The notes under the pieces were generated by a model. That model saw nothing but the letters and a program-made list of their open reading frames with translations. It was not told where the DNA came from and did no database searches. This document shows, in pieces, positions 1 to 8,464 of a DNA stretch of 64,000 bases. The stretch is from contig SCUE01000007.1 of assembly GCA_004297775.1 (NCBI GenBank), forward strand, positions 124,001 to 188,000, in the 5' to 3' direction. This stretch comes from Chloroflexota bacterium. GTDB taxonomy: Bacteria; Chloroflexota; UBA6077; FW602-bin22. Position numbers and translations under genes: made by a program. Each line of letters begins with the position of its first letter. Position 1 is the stretch's first letter.

Positions 1-11
1 AGCTAGCCACC

Positions 12-39
12 GGTTCGGCACCCGGTCGGGCGCCGAACC
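12..39 (+). other. Inverted repeat upstream of permease genes
   Basis: GGTTCGGC at 12-19 pairs with GCCGAACC at 32-39, which makes an 8-bp stem about 28 bases before the permease start. Such hairpins often sit between a solute-binding-protein gene and its permeases and lower expression of the latter. The upstream gene lies outside the window, so this role is inferred. Confidence 0.4.
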
Positions 40-67
40 ACTTCAAACCCCAGGAGGAAGGCAGACG

Positions 68-1009
68 ATGGCAGAGGCCACGAGGGTTGTCGCTCGCACC
101 GACCTGCTCTACCGGCTTGGCCTGCGCCGCCTGGCGGCTCGCGAGGCTGCTCTCGGCTACACGATCGTCGGCGTCGTCTACCTCTTCTTCGCCGCCTTCA
201 TCTTCGGCCCGCTGCTGCTCGCCGTCTACATCTCGACGACCAAATGGGATGCGCTCAGCCCGCTCTCCGAGGCGCGATTCATCGGGCTGGATAATTACAT
301 CGATCTCTTCTCCGACGATCGCTTCCGCTTGTCGATGATTCATGACTTCGAGTTCGCGGTCAAGGCGTACTTCGGTCAGATCGGTCTGGGTCTCGGCTTG
401 GCGCTCATTATCAGCAACATCCGCCGGTTCCAAGCGCTGGCAAGGTTCATCAGCTTCGCGCCATTCGTGTTACCCCTTGTCGCCACCGCGATCGTCTTCT
501 TCATCCTGATGAATCCGGTGTGGGGCAGCTTCAACGCCGGGCTCAGGCTTGCCGGACTGCCGCCCAGTCAGTGGCTATCGTCGCCCGAGAGCGCGATGAA
601 CTCGACCGCGCTGATGATCATTTGGAAGTACGCCGGTTACTACATGGTGCTCTTCCTGACCGCGCTGATGAGCGTGCCGCAGGAGTACTACGACGCGGCC
701 CATATTGACGGCGCCGGTCCGCTGCAGTCCTTCCGCTACATCACATGGCCACTCATCCGGCCGGCGTTCCTATTCATCTCGATCATCAACGTGATCGGGA
801 ACCTGCAGGTCTTCACCCCCATCTTCATCATGACCGGCGGCGGCCCGAACCGGGCTACTGAGGTCGTCGTGCTCCTGATGTACAACACCGCGTTCAACAA
901 CTTCCGTTACTCACTCGCCAACGCGATGGCCGTGATTCTCTTCCTCGTCATCCTGGCGCTGACCGTGCTCCAGATGAAGGTCCTCAGAAAAGGCGGAATG
1001 GAAACGTAG
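68..1009 (+). CDS. Sugar ABC transporter permease (MalF/UgpA type)
   Basis: This 313-residue inner-membrane subunit belongs to the BPD_transp_1 family of carbohydrate importers. About six hydrophobic segments are visible, the first near residues 30-55. The cytoplasmic EAA loop that docks on the ATPase starts near residue 205 (EYYDAAHIDGAGPLQ). A strong AGGAGG ribosome site at 51-56 supports the ATG. The second permease follows after 7 bases, so the pair is one operon and should form a heterodimer. A solute-binding protein probably lies just upstream of the window. The substrate cannot be read from sequence; a carbohydrate is expected for the family. Confidence 0.93.
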   Translation: MAEATRVVARTDLLYRLGLRRLAAREAALGYTIVGVVYLFFAAFIFGPLLLAVYISTTKWDALSPLSEARFIGLDNYIDLFSDDRFRLSMIHDFEFAVKAYFGQIGLGLGLALIISNIRRFQALARFISFAPFVLPLVATAIVFFILMNPVWGSFNAGLRLAGLPPSQWLSSPESAMNSTALMIIWKYAGYYMVLFLTALMSVPQEYYDAAHIDGAGPLQSFRYITWPLIRPAFLFISIINVIGNLQVFTPIFIMTGGGPNRATEVVVLLMYNTAFNNFRYSLANAMAVILFLVILALTVLQMKVLRKGGMET

Positions 1010-1016
1010 GAGCCGG

Positions 1017-1898
1017 TTGATGGCTGATACTGAAGCGCTTCCAGTTGGCCGGGTCCACACCCGAAGGCCGCGGCTCAACCGGGTTGTTGGCGAAATCCTC
1101 TCCTGGGTCTTCCTGGTGGTTTCGGCCGTCATCATGCTTGCGCCGCTCCTCTGGATGGTTGTCGGCGGATTCAAGGAGCAGTGGGAGATCATGGCGGCCA
1201 CCCCGGCGGTGTGGCTGCCCAACAATTGGCGTTACGACAATTACCTGTATGTCATCGAGCGCAGTCCGCTGGTTGTCGGTTACCTGAACAGCTCGATCAT
1301 CGTTCCCATCGTCACTGTCATTCAGGTATGCACCAGTGTCGTCGCCGGGTATGCCTTCGCCAAACTTCGCTTCCCGGGGCGCGATCTGCTATTTGTTGGC
1401 GTGCTCTCAACGCTCATGCTCCCCGGGTTCCTGATCCAGATCCCGCTGTTCGTCCTCGTCGTTCAGCTCGGCTGGTTGAACACCTACCAGGCGATGATCG
1501 TCCCGTTCATCTTCTCCGCCTTCGGCATCTTCCTGATGCGCCAGTTCATGCTCGGAGTACCGACCGAGTACATTGACTCGGCCCGCATCGACGGGTCGAG
1601 CGAGATCGGTATCATCTGGCGGATCGTCTTCCCGCTGACAAAGGAAGCGTCCGCCGCTTTGGCTATCTTCGTGTTCATCTTCCACTGGAACGAACTGTTC
1701 TGGCCTCTGCTGGTCTTGCGTCAGCGGCCGATGTTCACGCTCCCGCTGTCGCTCTTCGCGCTCCAGGGCGACTACGGCGACTATTACCACCACGTGCTTG
1801 CCGGCGCCACCCTCGCCGTCATCCCTGTCGTGATCGTCTACCTCGTTCTGCAGGAGCACATCATCAAAGGCGTGACGCTGACCGGTCTGAAGGGCTAG
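1017..1898 (+). CDS. Sugar ABC transporter permease (MalG/UgpE type)
   Basis: This 293-residue permease is the partner of the preceding gene. It has six predicted membrane helices and an EAA loop near residue 183 (EYIDSARIDGSSEIGIIW), which is the MalG-type position close to the C-terminus. The ATG lies 7 bases after the previous stop and is preceded by GGAGCCGG, which points to a single transcript. The C-terminus GVTLTGLKG is typical of this branch. No ATPase gene follows, so the pair probably borrows a shared MsmK/UgpC-like ATPase encoded elsewhere. Confidence 0.93.
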   Translation: MMADTEALPVGRVHTRRPRLNRVVGEILSWVFLVVSAVIMLAPLLWMVVGGFKEQWEIMAATPAVWLPNNWRYDNYLYVIERSPLVVGYLNSSIIVPIVTVIQVCTSVVAGYAFAKLRFPGRDLLFVGVLSTLMLPGFLIQIPLFVLVVQLGWLNTYQAMIVPFIFSAFGIFLMRQFMLGVPTEYIDSARIDGSSEIGIIWRIVFPLTKEASAALAIFVFIFHWNELFWPLLVLRQRPMFTLPLSLFALQGDYGDYYHHVLAGATLAVIPVVIVYLVLQEHIIKGVTLTGLKG

Positions 1899-2004
1899 AC
1901 CCGACTTCCGCCAACCACGATGCGCACGGGTTGGCTCGGGAGAACGGCGTGACACCGGGCCGTGCGGCAAAAGTTCCGCGTGGTAACGGCCCGGCCGTCG
2001 AGGG

Positions 2005-2196
2005 TCACCGGCAGCGCGCGCAGTCGGCGCCCGAGGTCAGGTCGCCTTCGATGAACGGATGCGGGCTGACGAAGGCGAAGCGTCCCTCGCCAGGCCGAAC
2101 ACGATCGAATAGGACCAGTTCGTAGGTGTCCTCCATCTCGCGGATCAGGTACTTCGCGAGACTGCCACTGCCACCGGTGATCAGCACTCGCACCAC
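2005..2196 (-). pseudogene. N-terminal fragment of an NAD(P)-dependent epimerase/dehydratase
   Basis: The 63-residue reading frame begins with GTG and shows the Rossmann motif of extended short-chain dehydrogenases (VRVLITGGSGSLAKYLI). It then runs to an acidic residue and a GDLTS strand and stops where a full protein would have about 250 more residues. The other frames downstream do not resume a recognisable epimerase, so this looks like a truncation rather than a single frameshift. It may be the relic of a sugar or uronate dehydrogenase once divergent from the solute-binding protein. Confidence 0.6.
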
Positions 2197-2241
2197 AACC
2201 CTCCAAGTGTGGAATCACGATATGTTTCCGCGCCCAAGTCT

Positions 2242-2249
2242 GGTATATT
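2242..2249 (+). promoter_or_regulatory. Possible extended -10 promoter for the solute-binding protein
   Basis: TGGTATATT at 2241-2249 matches an extended -10 element (TGn before TATATT). It is 83 bases before the ATG at 2333. No convincing -35 hexamer is visible. Confidence 0.35.
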
Positions 2250-2332
2250 GCGGCGCGTCGCGGTGCCATTCCGATCGGTTGTGATCGGCATGCGCCCACG
2301 GCACAGATTCGAGAGCGCCGTAGGAGGAAAGC

Positions 2333-3880
2333 ATGGGTCTCACGTCTCGTTCATCGCGTCTCGGGCGTCGCGCGCTGCTTCGATGGGGCGCACTCGCGGC
2401 CGGCGCCGCGGTCGTCGGGCCGATCGTCCAGGCGTGCCAGCAGCCCGCGCCGACGCCGCAGATCATCACGAAGGAAGTCATAGTCGAGAAGCCGGTCGAT
2501 CGCGTCGTGACGAAGGAAGTCATCGTCGAGAAGCCGGTCGAACGAGTCGTCACGAAGGAAGTCACGGTTTCGAAGGAGATCCTGATCACGCCGACGCCGC
2601 GACTCAAGTCCAAGGTCACGGGTAACCTCCAGATCGTTCAGCAGCGCGGATTCAATCCGCTTCAGACGACGTTCATTCACAACCTTGTCCTTCGGACCTC
2701 GGCGGAGTCCGGGTGGCCGCTCGACAAATCGTACGTCGAGGCATTCACGGCGGGATCGAACATCTATGAGAAGATGGCGGCGCAGGTCGCGGCCAACGAT
2801 TCGCCGGATCTCTTCATCGGCAACGAAGACACGTTCCAGATGTGGAACCTCAAGGTCATCCAACCAGTCGACGATGTCGTCGCCTGGGCCGAGAAGGCCT
2901 ACGGCAAGACCGCGCCACTCCAGAAGTTGAACAACTTCATCGACGGTAAGTGGTACGCCGTGCCGACGTGGATCGCGACCGGCGGCTGGTGGGCGCGCAA
3001 GTCGTGGTTCGACGAAATCAGTTGGGACGTCAAGAAGCAATACTCACTTCAGGAGTGGTTGGACACCTGCATCAAGGTCACCAACGTCGAGAAGAAGCGT
3101 TGGGGCTTCGGCAACACCGTGAACCGATCGGGCGACGGCAACACAAATGTCGGGTTTCCGGTGTACGCCGCCGGCGGCCGGCTGACGACCGCTGACAACA
3201 AGGTCGCCTTCAACTCGCCGGAGACGGTCGCCGGATACGAGTGGATCAAGGACATCTACACGAGCCCGAAGTATCAGGCGGCAATGCCCCCGGGCATCAA
3301 TTCGTGGACCGACCCGTCGAACAACGAGGCCTACCTGGCTGGTACGATCGGCTTCAGCTCGAACGGCGGCACGATGTTCGCGACCGCGATGGCGCGCGCG
3401 AAGGAGATCGCCCAGGACACGTATCTCGTTCCGCATCCGACCGGACCGGCCGGCAAGAAGGACTCCCTGATCGTCGCCGGCCCGTACGGTTTCCACAACC
3501 ATATCTTCCGCGGCGCCAAGAACACCGATGCGGCGAAGGAAATGCTCCAGACGCTGCTCTCGAAGGAGAATCAGATCGCAATCTGGGACAATAGCCCGGG
3601 TCTGGCGATGCCGGCATACGAGTGGGGCTGGGACGAGAAGACCTTTCAGCAGGTGCCGAACAACATCATCGGCCTATCGAAGGCCCTCGTCTATTCGGAC
3701 AAGGTGTTCAATAACTTCCAGCCTGGCAATCAGCCGAAGCTCTGGATCAACGCAGTTGGCTCCGAGAACGTGCTGACGGACACGATGGCGGCCATCCTGA
3801 AGGGGACGGCGGTCAAGGACGCCGTCGCCGATGCGCACGCGCGTATGGTGAAGATCCACGAGAAGTTCGAAGGAAGGTAG
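2333..3880 (+). CDS. Tat-exported ABC solute-binding lipoprotein
   Basis: This 515-residue extracellular binding protein belongs to the family 1 sugar-type group. The N-terminus has a twin-arginine signal (GRRALLRWG, residues 11-19), a hydrophobic core and a lipobox with the acylated cysteine at residue 35 (VQAC). The mature protein starts with a stalk of about 45 residues made of 14-residue repeats rich in KEVIVEKP, after which the globular domain begins. A GTAGGAGGAAAGC ribosome site supports the start. The double-permease gene follows after a hairpin, so the two probably form one importer. The ligand is unknown; an oligosaccharide or polyol is a guess. Confidence 0.9.
   Translation: MGLTSRSSRLGRRALLRWGALAAGAAVVGPIVQACQQPAPTPQIITKEVIVEKPVDRVVTKEVIVEKPVERVVTKEVTVSKEILITPTPRLKSKVTGNLQIVQQRGFNPLQTTFIHNLVLRTSAESGWPLDKSYVEAFTAGSNIYEKMAAQVAANDSPDLFIGNEDTFQMWNLKVIQPVDDVVAWAEKAYGKTAPLQKLNNFIDGKWYAVPTWIATGGWWARKSWFDEISWDVKKQYSLQEWLDTCIKVTNVEKKRWGFGNTVNRSGDGNTNVGFPVYAAGGRLTTADNKVAFNSPETVAGYEWIKDIYTSPKYQAAMPPGINSWTDPSNNEAYLAGTIGFSSNGGTMFATAMARAKEIAQDTYLVPHPTGPAGKKDSLIVAGPYGFHNHIFRGAKNTDAAKEMLQTLLSKENQIAIWDNSPGLAMPAYEWGWDEKTFQQVPNNIIGLSKALVYSDKVFNNFQPGNQPKLWINAVGSENVLTDTMAAILKGTAVKDAVADAHARMVKIHEKFEGR
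2468..2566 (+). repeat. 42-bp direct repeats in the lipoprotein stalk
   Basis: Two full units (2468-2509 and 2510-2551) and a partial third from 2552 share ACGAAGGAAGTCAT and GTCGAGAAGCCGGTCGA. Each full unit encodes 14 residues, TKEVIVEKPVxRVV. They are coding repeats that form a charged stalk next to the lipid anchor. Confidence 0.85.
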
Positions 3881-3899
3881 CCCGATCTAGGCTCCCAGG

Positions 3900-3931
3900 G
3901 TGACAAGGAGGCCGCGTGGCCTTCTTGTCAC
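3900..3931 (+). other. Intercistronic hairpin between binding protein and permease
   Basis: GTGACAAGGAGGCC (3900-3913) pairs with GGCCTTCTTGTCAC (3918-3931) around a GCGT loop, 14 bp with one G-U pair. No U-tract follows, so it is more likely an mRNA-stabilising or partial terminator element that favours the upstream binding-protein message. Confidence 0.6.
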
Positions 3932-3979
3932 AATTACGTCTCGCCAGATCACACGTCAGCCAGCGACGAGGGGGAAGCG

Positions 3980-5929
3980 ATGTCCACGCAGAGTGTCCCG
4001 GCCGCCGGGGTAACCGGTCGGCGCTCGCTCCCTCGACGGCTGGAGGCGCTCCTCGGGCGTGACTGGCTGACCGCGTGGCTGTTCTTCGCACCGACGCTGA
4101 TTCTCTTGTTCGCCCTGATCGGATGGCCGTTCGTCCAGGGCTTCTACATGGGGTTCACGAAGACGATCGGATCGAGTCTGACTATCGGCCCATTCATCGG
4201 CTTCAAGAACTACATCGATCTTTTCACCGATCCTGAGTACTGGTTCTCACTTCAACTGACGGTCACGTTCACGCTGCTGACCGAGATCTTCAAACCGCTG
4301 CTCGGCATCGTCGCCGCGCTCCTGATCCACAACCTGCGCCGTTTCAAGGTCGTCGTCAGCGCTCTGATCCTCCTGCCGTGGATCGTGCCCGGCATCGTGC
4401 AGGCCCTGATCTGGCGCGCAATGTTCAACCCCATATTCGGCGCGCTCAATTTCGTCATCATATCGGCCGGACTCTCCGACACGGGCCTGCCCTGGCTCGG
4501 CGATCCGGCGATGGCGCTGTGGTGCATCGTCCTTGTCAACGTGTGGGCTGGCATTCCGTTCTTCGCAATCACGAACCTGGCCGGCCTCAAGTCGATCGAT
4601 CCAGACCTGTACTCCGCGGCGGCGGTCGACGGCGCGAACGCCTGGCAACGATTCCGTTACATCACCCTGCCAGGCATTCAGTACACGCTGGTCGTCTCGA
4701 CGTTACTTTCGACCGTCTGGACGATGAACAACTTCGGCACGATCTACTTGCTCACCTCAGGGGGTCCACTCAACGCGACGCGCGTCCTCGGCATCCTCAC
4801 CTACGAACGCGGGTTCAACGCGCGCGACTTCGGGTCCGGCGTATCGATCGCGCTGAGCACGTTGCCCGTGTTCGCCATCATCATATGGCTGCTGGCTTCG
4901 TACATGCAGGCTGGCACGCGCGCGCAGCAGGACGATGCCGGTTCGACGGCGATGCGCATCCTTCGTCCGATCGTGTGGCCGTTCCGCATTCTCTTCACGG
5001 TGGCGTTCGACCTCATCGAGTGGGTAACGGGCGCAATCTCGACAGTCGTGGGCGCCGTCTTCGTGCGCGATTCCGAGCACTCCCTGGCCAGTGCGCGCGC
5101 GGGTCGGCGGGCACTGGCCGTTATGTCGTATGGCCTACTGGCCGTGCTGCTCGGGTTCGAGCTCTTCCCGTTCTTCTTCGCTTTCGTCACGGCATTCAAG
5201 TCCGAAACGCAAATCCTGGCGATGGGATCGCCGCTCTGGCCGACGCCGTGGAGTCTGGAGCAATTCGATCGCCTCTTCACCGAGGAACCCGATTTCTCGA
5301 CGTGGTATCGGAATACGGTCACCGTCGCGGTGATCGCGACGATCATCGGTGTGCTGGCGGCGGCGTCGGGCGCCTACGCGCTCGTCCGGCTTCGCTGGCG
5401 CGGATCATCGGCGTTCTCGGGCCTCATGCTCGTGACCTACATGATGCCCGGCGTGGTTATGTTAATCCCAGTCTACATGATCATGACCTCACTCAAGCTG
5501 ATCAACACGCCGTATGCCCTGATGGTCGTGTATCCGAGCTTTCAGTTGCCGTTCGCGACCTGGCTGCTCATGAGCTACTACCGCTCGATCCCGGAGGAAC
5601 TCGAGGATGCCGCGCGGATCGATGGCGCGAATCGACTGCAGGTATTCTGGAGTCTGATCTTGCCGCTCTCGAAGCCCGCGATTATGGCCGTGACGCTGTT
5701 TGCGATCACCGCGGCCTGGAACGAGTTCTTCTTCGCCTACATCCTGATTCGGAGCAACAAGTACCTGACCCTGCCGGTCGGGCTCTACCAGATGGTCTTC
5801 AACGACGTGTTTCCGATTGGGATGATGATGGCCGCTTCGATTCTGATGGCTGTACCGGTTCTCATCATCTACGGGTACGCTCAGAAGTTCATGACCGAGG
5901 GTCTGACGCTCGGCTCGGTGAAGGGTTAG
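3980..5929 (+). CDS. Fused double ABC transporter permease (MalF-MalG in one chain)
   Basis: This 649-residue protein carries two complete BPD_transp_1 permease units. The first EAA loop is near residue 211 (YSAAAVDGANAWQRFRYI) and the second near 538 (EELEDAARIDGANRLQVFW). These units are normally separate proteins of about 300 residues, so the two permeases of a sugar importer are here joined by a linker near residues 315-385. The reading frame is continuous and no internal stop is seen. The gene follows the binding-protein gene and most likely serves it. The ATPase must come from elsewhere. Its end overlaps the convergent cyclase gene by 4 bases. Confidence 0.9.
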   Translation: MSTQSVPAAGVTGRRSLPRRLEALLGRDWLTAWLFFAPTLILLFALIGWPFVQGFYMGFTKTIGSSLTIGPFIGFKNYIDLFTDPEYWFSLQLTVTFTLLTEIFKPLLGIVAALLIHNLRRFKVVVSALILLPWIVPGIVQALIWRAMFNPIFGALNFVIISAGLSDTGLPWLGDPAMALWCIVLVNVWAGIPFFAITNLAGLKSIDPDLYSAAAVDGANAWQRFRYITLPGIQYTLVVSTLLSTVWTMNNFGTIYLLTSGGPLNATRVLGILTYERGFNARDFGSGVSIALSTLPVFAIIIWLLASYMQAGTRAQQDDAGSTAMRILRPIVWPFRILFTVAFDLIEWVTGAISTVVGAVFVRDSEHSLASARAGRRALAVMSYGLLAVLLGFELFPFFFAFVTAFKSETQILAMGSPLWPTPWSLEQFDRLFTEEPDFSTWYRNTVTVAVIATIIGVLAAASGAYALVRLRWRGSSAFSGLMLVTYMMPGVVMLIPVYMIMTSLKLINTPYALMVVYPSFQLPFATWLLMSYYRSIPEELEDAARIDGANRLQVFWSLILPLSKPAIMAVTLFAITAAWNEFFFAYILIRSNKYLTLPVGLYQMVFNDVFPIGMMMAASILMAVPVLIIYGYAQKFMTEGLTLGSVKG

Positions 5930-7908
5930 TCAGCCGGCGTCAACGCGAAAATCTGGATCGGCTCGGCCAGGCCGCGGAGTGTGGTCCGGCGCGATTCGAT
6001 CGTCGCCGCGCTTTCGATCACGGCGCGGTCGGCTTCCGGGTCTTCGCGCACCGACGCGGTCACGACGATCTGTCCTCCCTGGCACTCGTGCTCGACCCGC
6101 GACGCGGTGTTGATCGTCGTGCCGAAGTAGTCGAGTTTCTCATTCGCGGTTACGGCGATGCACGGTCCAGCATGAATGCCGATTTTCAGCAGCCGCCGCG
6201 GATCGACGACGCCGTCGGTGTTCAGAGCGCGAATCGCTCGCTGCATGGCCAGCGCGCCGCGGACCGCATCGGCCGGCGAGCCGAAAGCGACCATGATCGC
6301 ATCGCCAATCGTCTTGACAATCGCGCCACGATGGTCCGCGATCGCGGTTCCGAGGAGCGTGAAATGATCCTGGACCAGCCGAAAAGCGCGCGCCTGTCCG
6401 ATGCGCTGGTACAGCGCCGTCGACCCGGTGAGGTCGGTGAATAGAAACGTCAAGCGCTGGATGGCGAGCTGCAATCCTGGCGCCAGGATCTCCGCGCCGA
6501 AGAGATCGCGAAACTCCTGGTACGTGCCGACGATCGCGGCGGTCGCGGCATCCTCCGGCCATCCTGGATTGTCGACGCCGAACCCGACCGGATCGGGGTC
6601 GCGATTGTTGATTCGGACGCGGATCGACCCCGGTGTGACGGTCGCGGCGAGCGGTCGAACGTTGCCCTCTTCGATCGTGAAATCGATGGCGCGTGCGTCG
6701 GATGGCGCGGCGGCCGACACCTCGATGAGCGCGCTCTTTCGCGTCTTCCGACAGACTGCCGCGTACGTGCCCGGCGCGAGCGCGACGTCGAGAGCCGCGG
6801 AATCGTTCGGGGCCACTCCAATCTGGGCGACGATGTGGGGTAGGTTCATCGGACCGCCGACACAGAATCTCCGATCGCTGACGGTTCGGACCGAGGGCGC
6901 AACGGTGAATCGGACCTCGACCTGCCGATCATTTGTCACTTCAAACGTCACATCGCAGAAAGGGCATTCCGATCCGTGCCCGAGTGATGCGAGCGATGAG
7001 GCGGACTTGGTCGAGAGTCGGCACGAGGGACAGAGGACGTCCCACGTCATCTCGACGAGCCCAGCCGTCGTCGCATGGAGAAACGCAACCAGCGTCGCGT
7101 GCCGGTCCGTCGCCCATCGATCGGCCAGCGCGAACGGTCGCATCTTGATGACCTCATCGTCCGGCGCGCGGAGAACATGGTCGCGCAGTCGTTCGGCGAG
7201 GTCGGGAGCGACGTGACCGTCCGCGAGGCGGTCCCAGGCCGTCGGAGGAGCGAGCACACCTGGCGATCCGGACTCCGACACGCCTTCAACTTGAGGCGGC
7301 AATCGTGGCGGCGCCCGCTCGGGTTCCGTCTCGGCGACAAGATCGGGAAATGGGTGCGGGACCTCGCCGCGCAAATGCCGTTCGAAGACAGCGCACTGAT
7401 CGAGTACGGCCTGACAGCTGCGCGGGCCGATGACCAGACGGGTCATCAACCCACCGAGGGCATTCCGCGGAACGATTTCGGCGAACGCGCGCACCTCGGT
7501 GATGTCATCCGACACCGGTATCAGATCCGCGCCGAGCCGCGCCTCACGGAACGGGAATAGGTCGAGCAGGCTCCAGAAGTAGTCGCGTCGAACGGTGTAA
7601 TGCAACGGCGTCACGAACTCGAACGGATGCTCGACCCAGCGCGCAATGATGAAACGTGGAAGCCAGCGCAGGATGCGTTCGTCGGTCGCGCGGCGCGATC
7701 CGATCGGCGCAATCTGACCGAGGAAGGACAGCAACGCCGGACCAGCCGCGTACTCGCCGATCGCGCGGACGCCATCGCTGCCTCGCTCTGGTCGCAGCGT
7801 GATGGCAGGCAAACCCATGGCGCGATTCAGGCGATGGGTATCGGACAGGAACGGCCAGAGTTGCTCGGGGCGGGCCTGAAATCGCCCACGCGCTTCAAAT
7901 GTCACCAC
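5926..7908 (-). CDS. Class III adenylate/guanylate cyclase with START-like and zinc-ribbon domains
   Basis: This protein of about 660 residues has three parts. The first 170 residues look like an SRPBCC (START-like) ligand pocket (FEARGRFQARPEQLWPFL). The middle resembles DUF5939 and holds two CxxC pairs, CPSC and CPFC, that could bind zinc. The last 200 residues are a class III cyclase domain with the metal-binding FTDLTGST, the KTIGDAIM strand and INTASR carrying the transition-state Asn and Arg, so it should be active, probably making cAMP. The longest frame starts at GTG 7935; GTG 7908 or 7905 fits the conserved start better. No membrane segment is seen. Confidence 0.85.
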   Translation of the reverse strand: MVTFEARGRFQARPEQLWPFLSDTHRLNRAMGLPAITLRPERGSDGVRAIGEYAAGPALLSFLGQIAPIGSRRATDERILRWLPRFIIARWVEHPFEFVTPLHYTVRRDYFWSLLDLFPFREARLGADLIPVSDDITEVRAFAEIVPRNALGGLMTRLVIGPRSCQAVLDQCAVFERHLRGEVPHPFPDLVAETEPERAPPRLPPQVEGVSESGSPGVLAPPTAWDRLADGHVAPDLAERLRDHVLRAPDDEVIKMRPFALADRWATDRHATLVAFLHATTAGLVEMTWDVLCPSCRLSTKSASSLASLGHGSECPFCDVTFEVTNDRQVEVRFTVAPSVRTVSDRRFCVGGPMNLPHIVAQIGVAPNDSAALDVALAPGTYAAVCRKTRKSALIEVSAAAPSDARAIDFTIEEGNVRPLAATVTPGSIRVRINNRDPDPVGFGVDNPGWPEDAATAAIVGTYQEFRDLFGAEILAPGLQLAIQRLTFLFTDLTGSTALYQRIGQARAFRLVQDHFTLLGTAIADHRGAIVKTIGDAIMVAFGSPADAVRGALAMQRAIRALNTDGVVDPRRLLKIGIHAGPCIAVTANEKLDYFGTTINTASRVEHECQGGQIVVTASVREDPEADRAVIESAATIESRRTTLRGLAEPIQIFALTPAD

Positions 7909-8035
7909 GCTTGCGCGCAGCCTACCACGTGGCACGCACGACCGACGAACAGTCGCTCAACGCGGTCGGATGAAAACTCCGCGCGCGCGACGCGGCGCGC
8001 CTGGTTGCCGTCTTTCGGAAACCTGGCGGCGCGAA

Positions 8036-8464
8036 TTATGCCAGGCCGAGCGCGCGCATCGCACGACGCTGCAATCCGTCCGGCGCCAATTCCATCAACT
8101 CGATCCGCGTGCCATCCGGATCGGTCACCCAGAATCCGAGATTACCGTCCGCGCCACGCTTCGGTTCACCCTCGGCGGCGAGACCTCGCACGCGGGCGTC
8201 ACGAACGAACGCGGCGAGATCGTCGACCGCCAGGCTGATGTGGGCATACCCCTGGCTCGTCGGACCGAGAACGAGCGGGTCGCTACCTCCGGGGAAAAAC
8301 TCCAGGATTGTGCCATTGCCGGCCCACACGTAGATGAGCCAGAGACTCCCGTCTTCTTTGTTCAGACGCGTGAGCTCGCGAAGCCCAAGGATGCGAACGT
8401 AGAAATCGAGCGTACGATCGATGTCGGCGACGCGGTAGGCCACGTGCCCTATGCCAGATATCAC
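8036..8464 (-). CDS. VOC/glyoxalase-fold metalloprotein
   Basis: This 142-residue protein has the paired beta-alpha-beta-beta-beta modules of the vicinal oxygen chelate superfamily. The four expected metal ligands are visible: His7, Glu55, His75 and Glu122. That arrangement matches glyoxalase I-like lyases and epimerases, and the exact reaction cannot be read. Its ATG overlaps the stop of the upstream flagellin gene (ATGA), so the two are translationally coupled although no functional link is obvious. A methylmalonyl-CoA epimerase or lactoylglutathione lyase-like role is possible. Confidence 0.85.
   Translation of the reverse strand: MISGIGHVAYRVADIDRTLDFYVRILGLRELTRLNKEDGSLWLIYVWAGNGTILEFFPGGSDPLVLGPTSQGYAHISLAVDDLAAFVRDARVRGLAAEGEPKRGADGNLGFWVTDPDGTRIELMELAPDGLQRRAMRALGLA

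Noticed and set aside
2467-2566. Short tandem repeats as a possible CRISPR-like array
   Set aside because: The units are adjacent without spacers, lie inside a coding frame and encode a protein stalk.
4378-6444. A 688-residue plus-strand open frame
   Set aside because: It overlaps the double permease and the cyclase in wrong frames, has no ribosome site and shows histidine/arginine-rich shadow composition.
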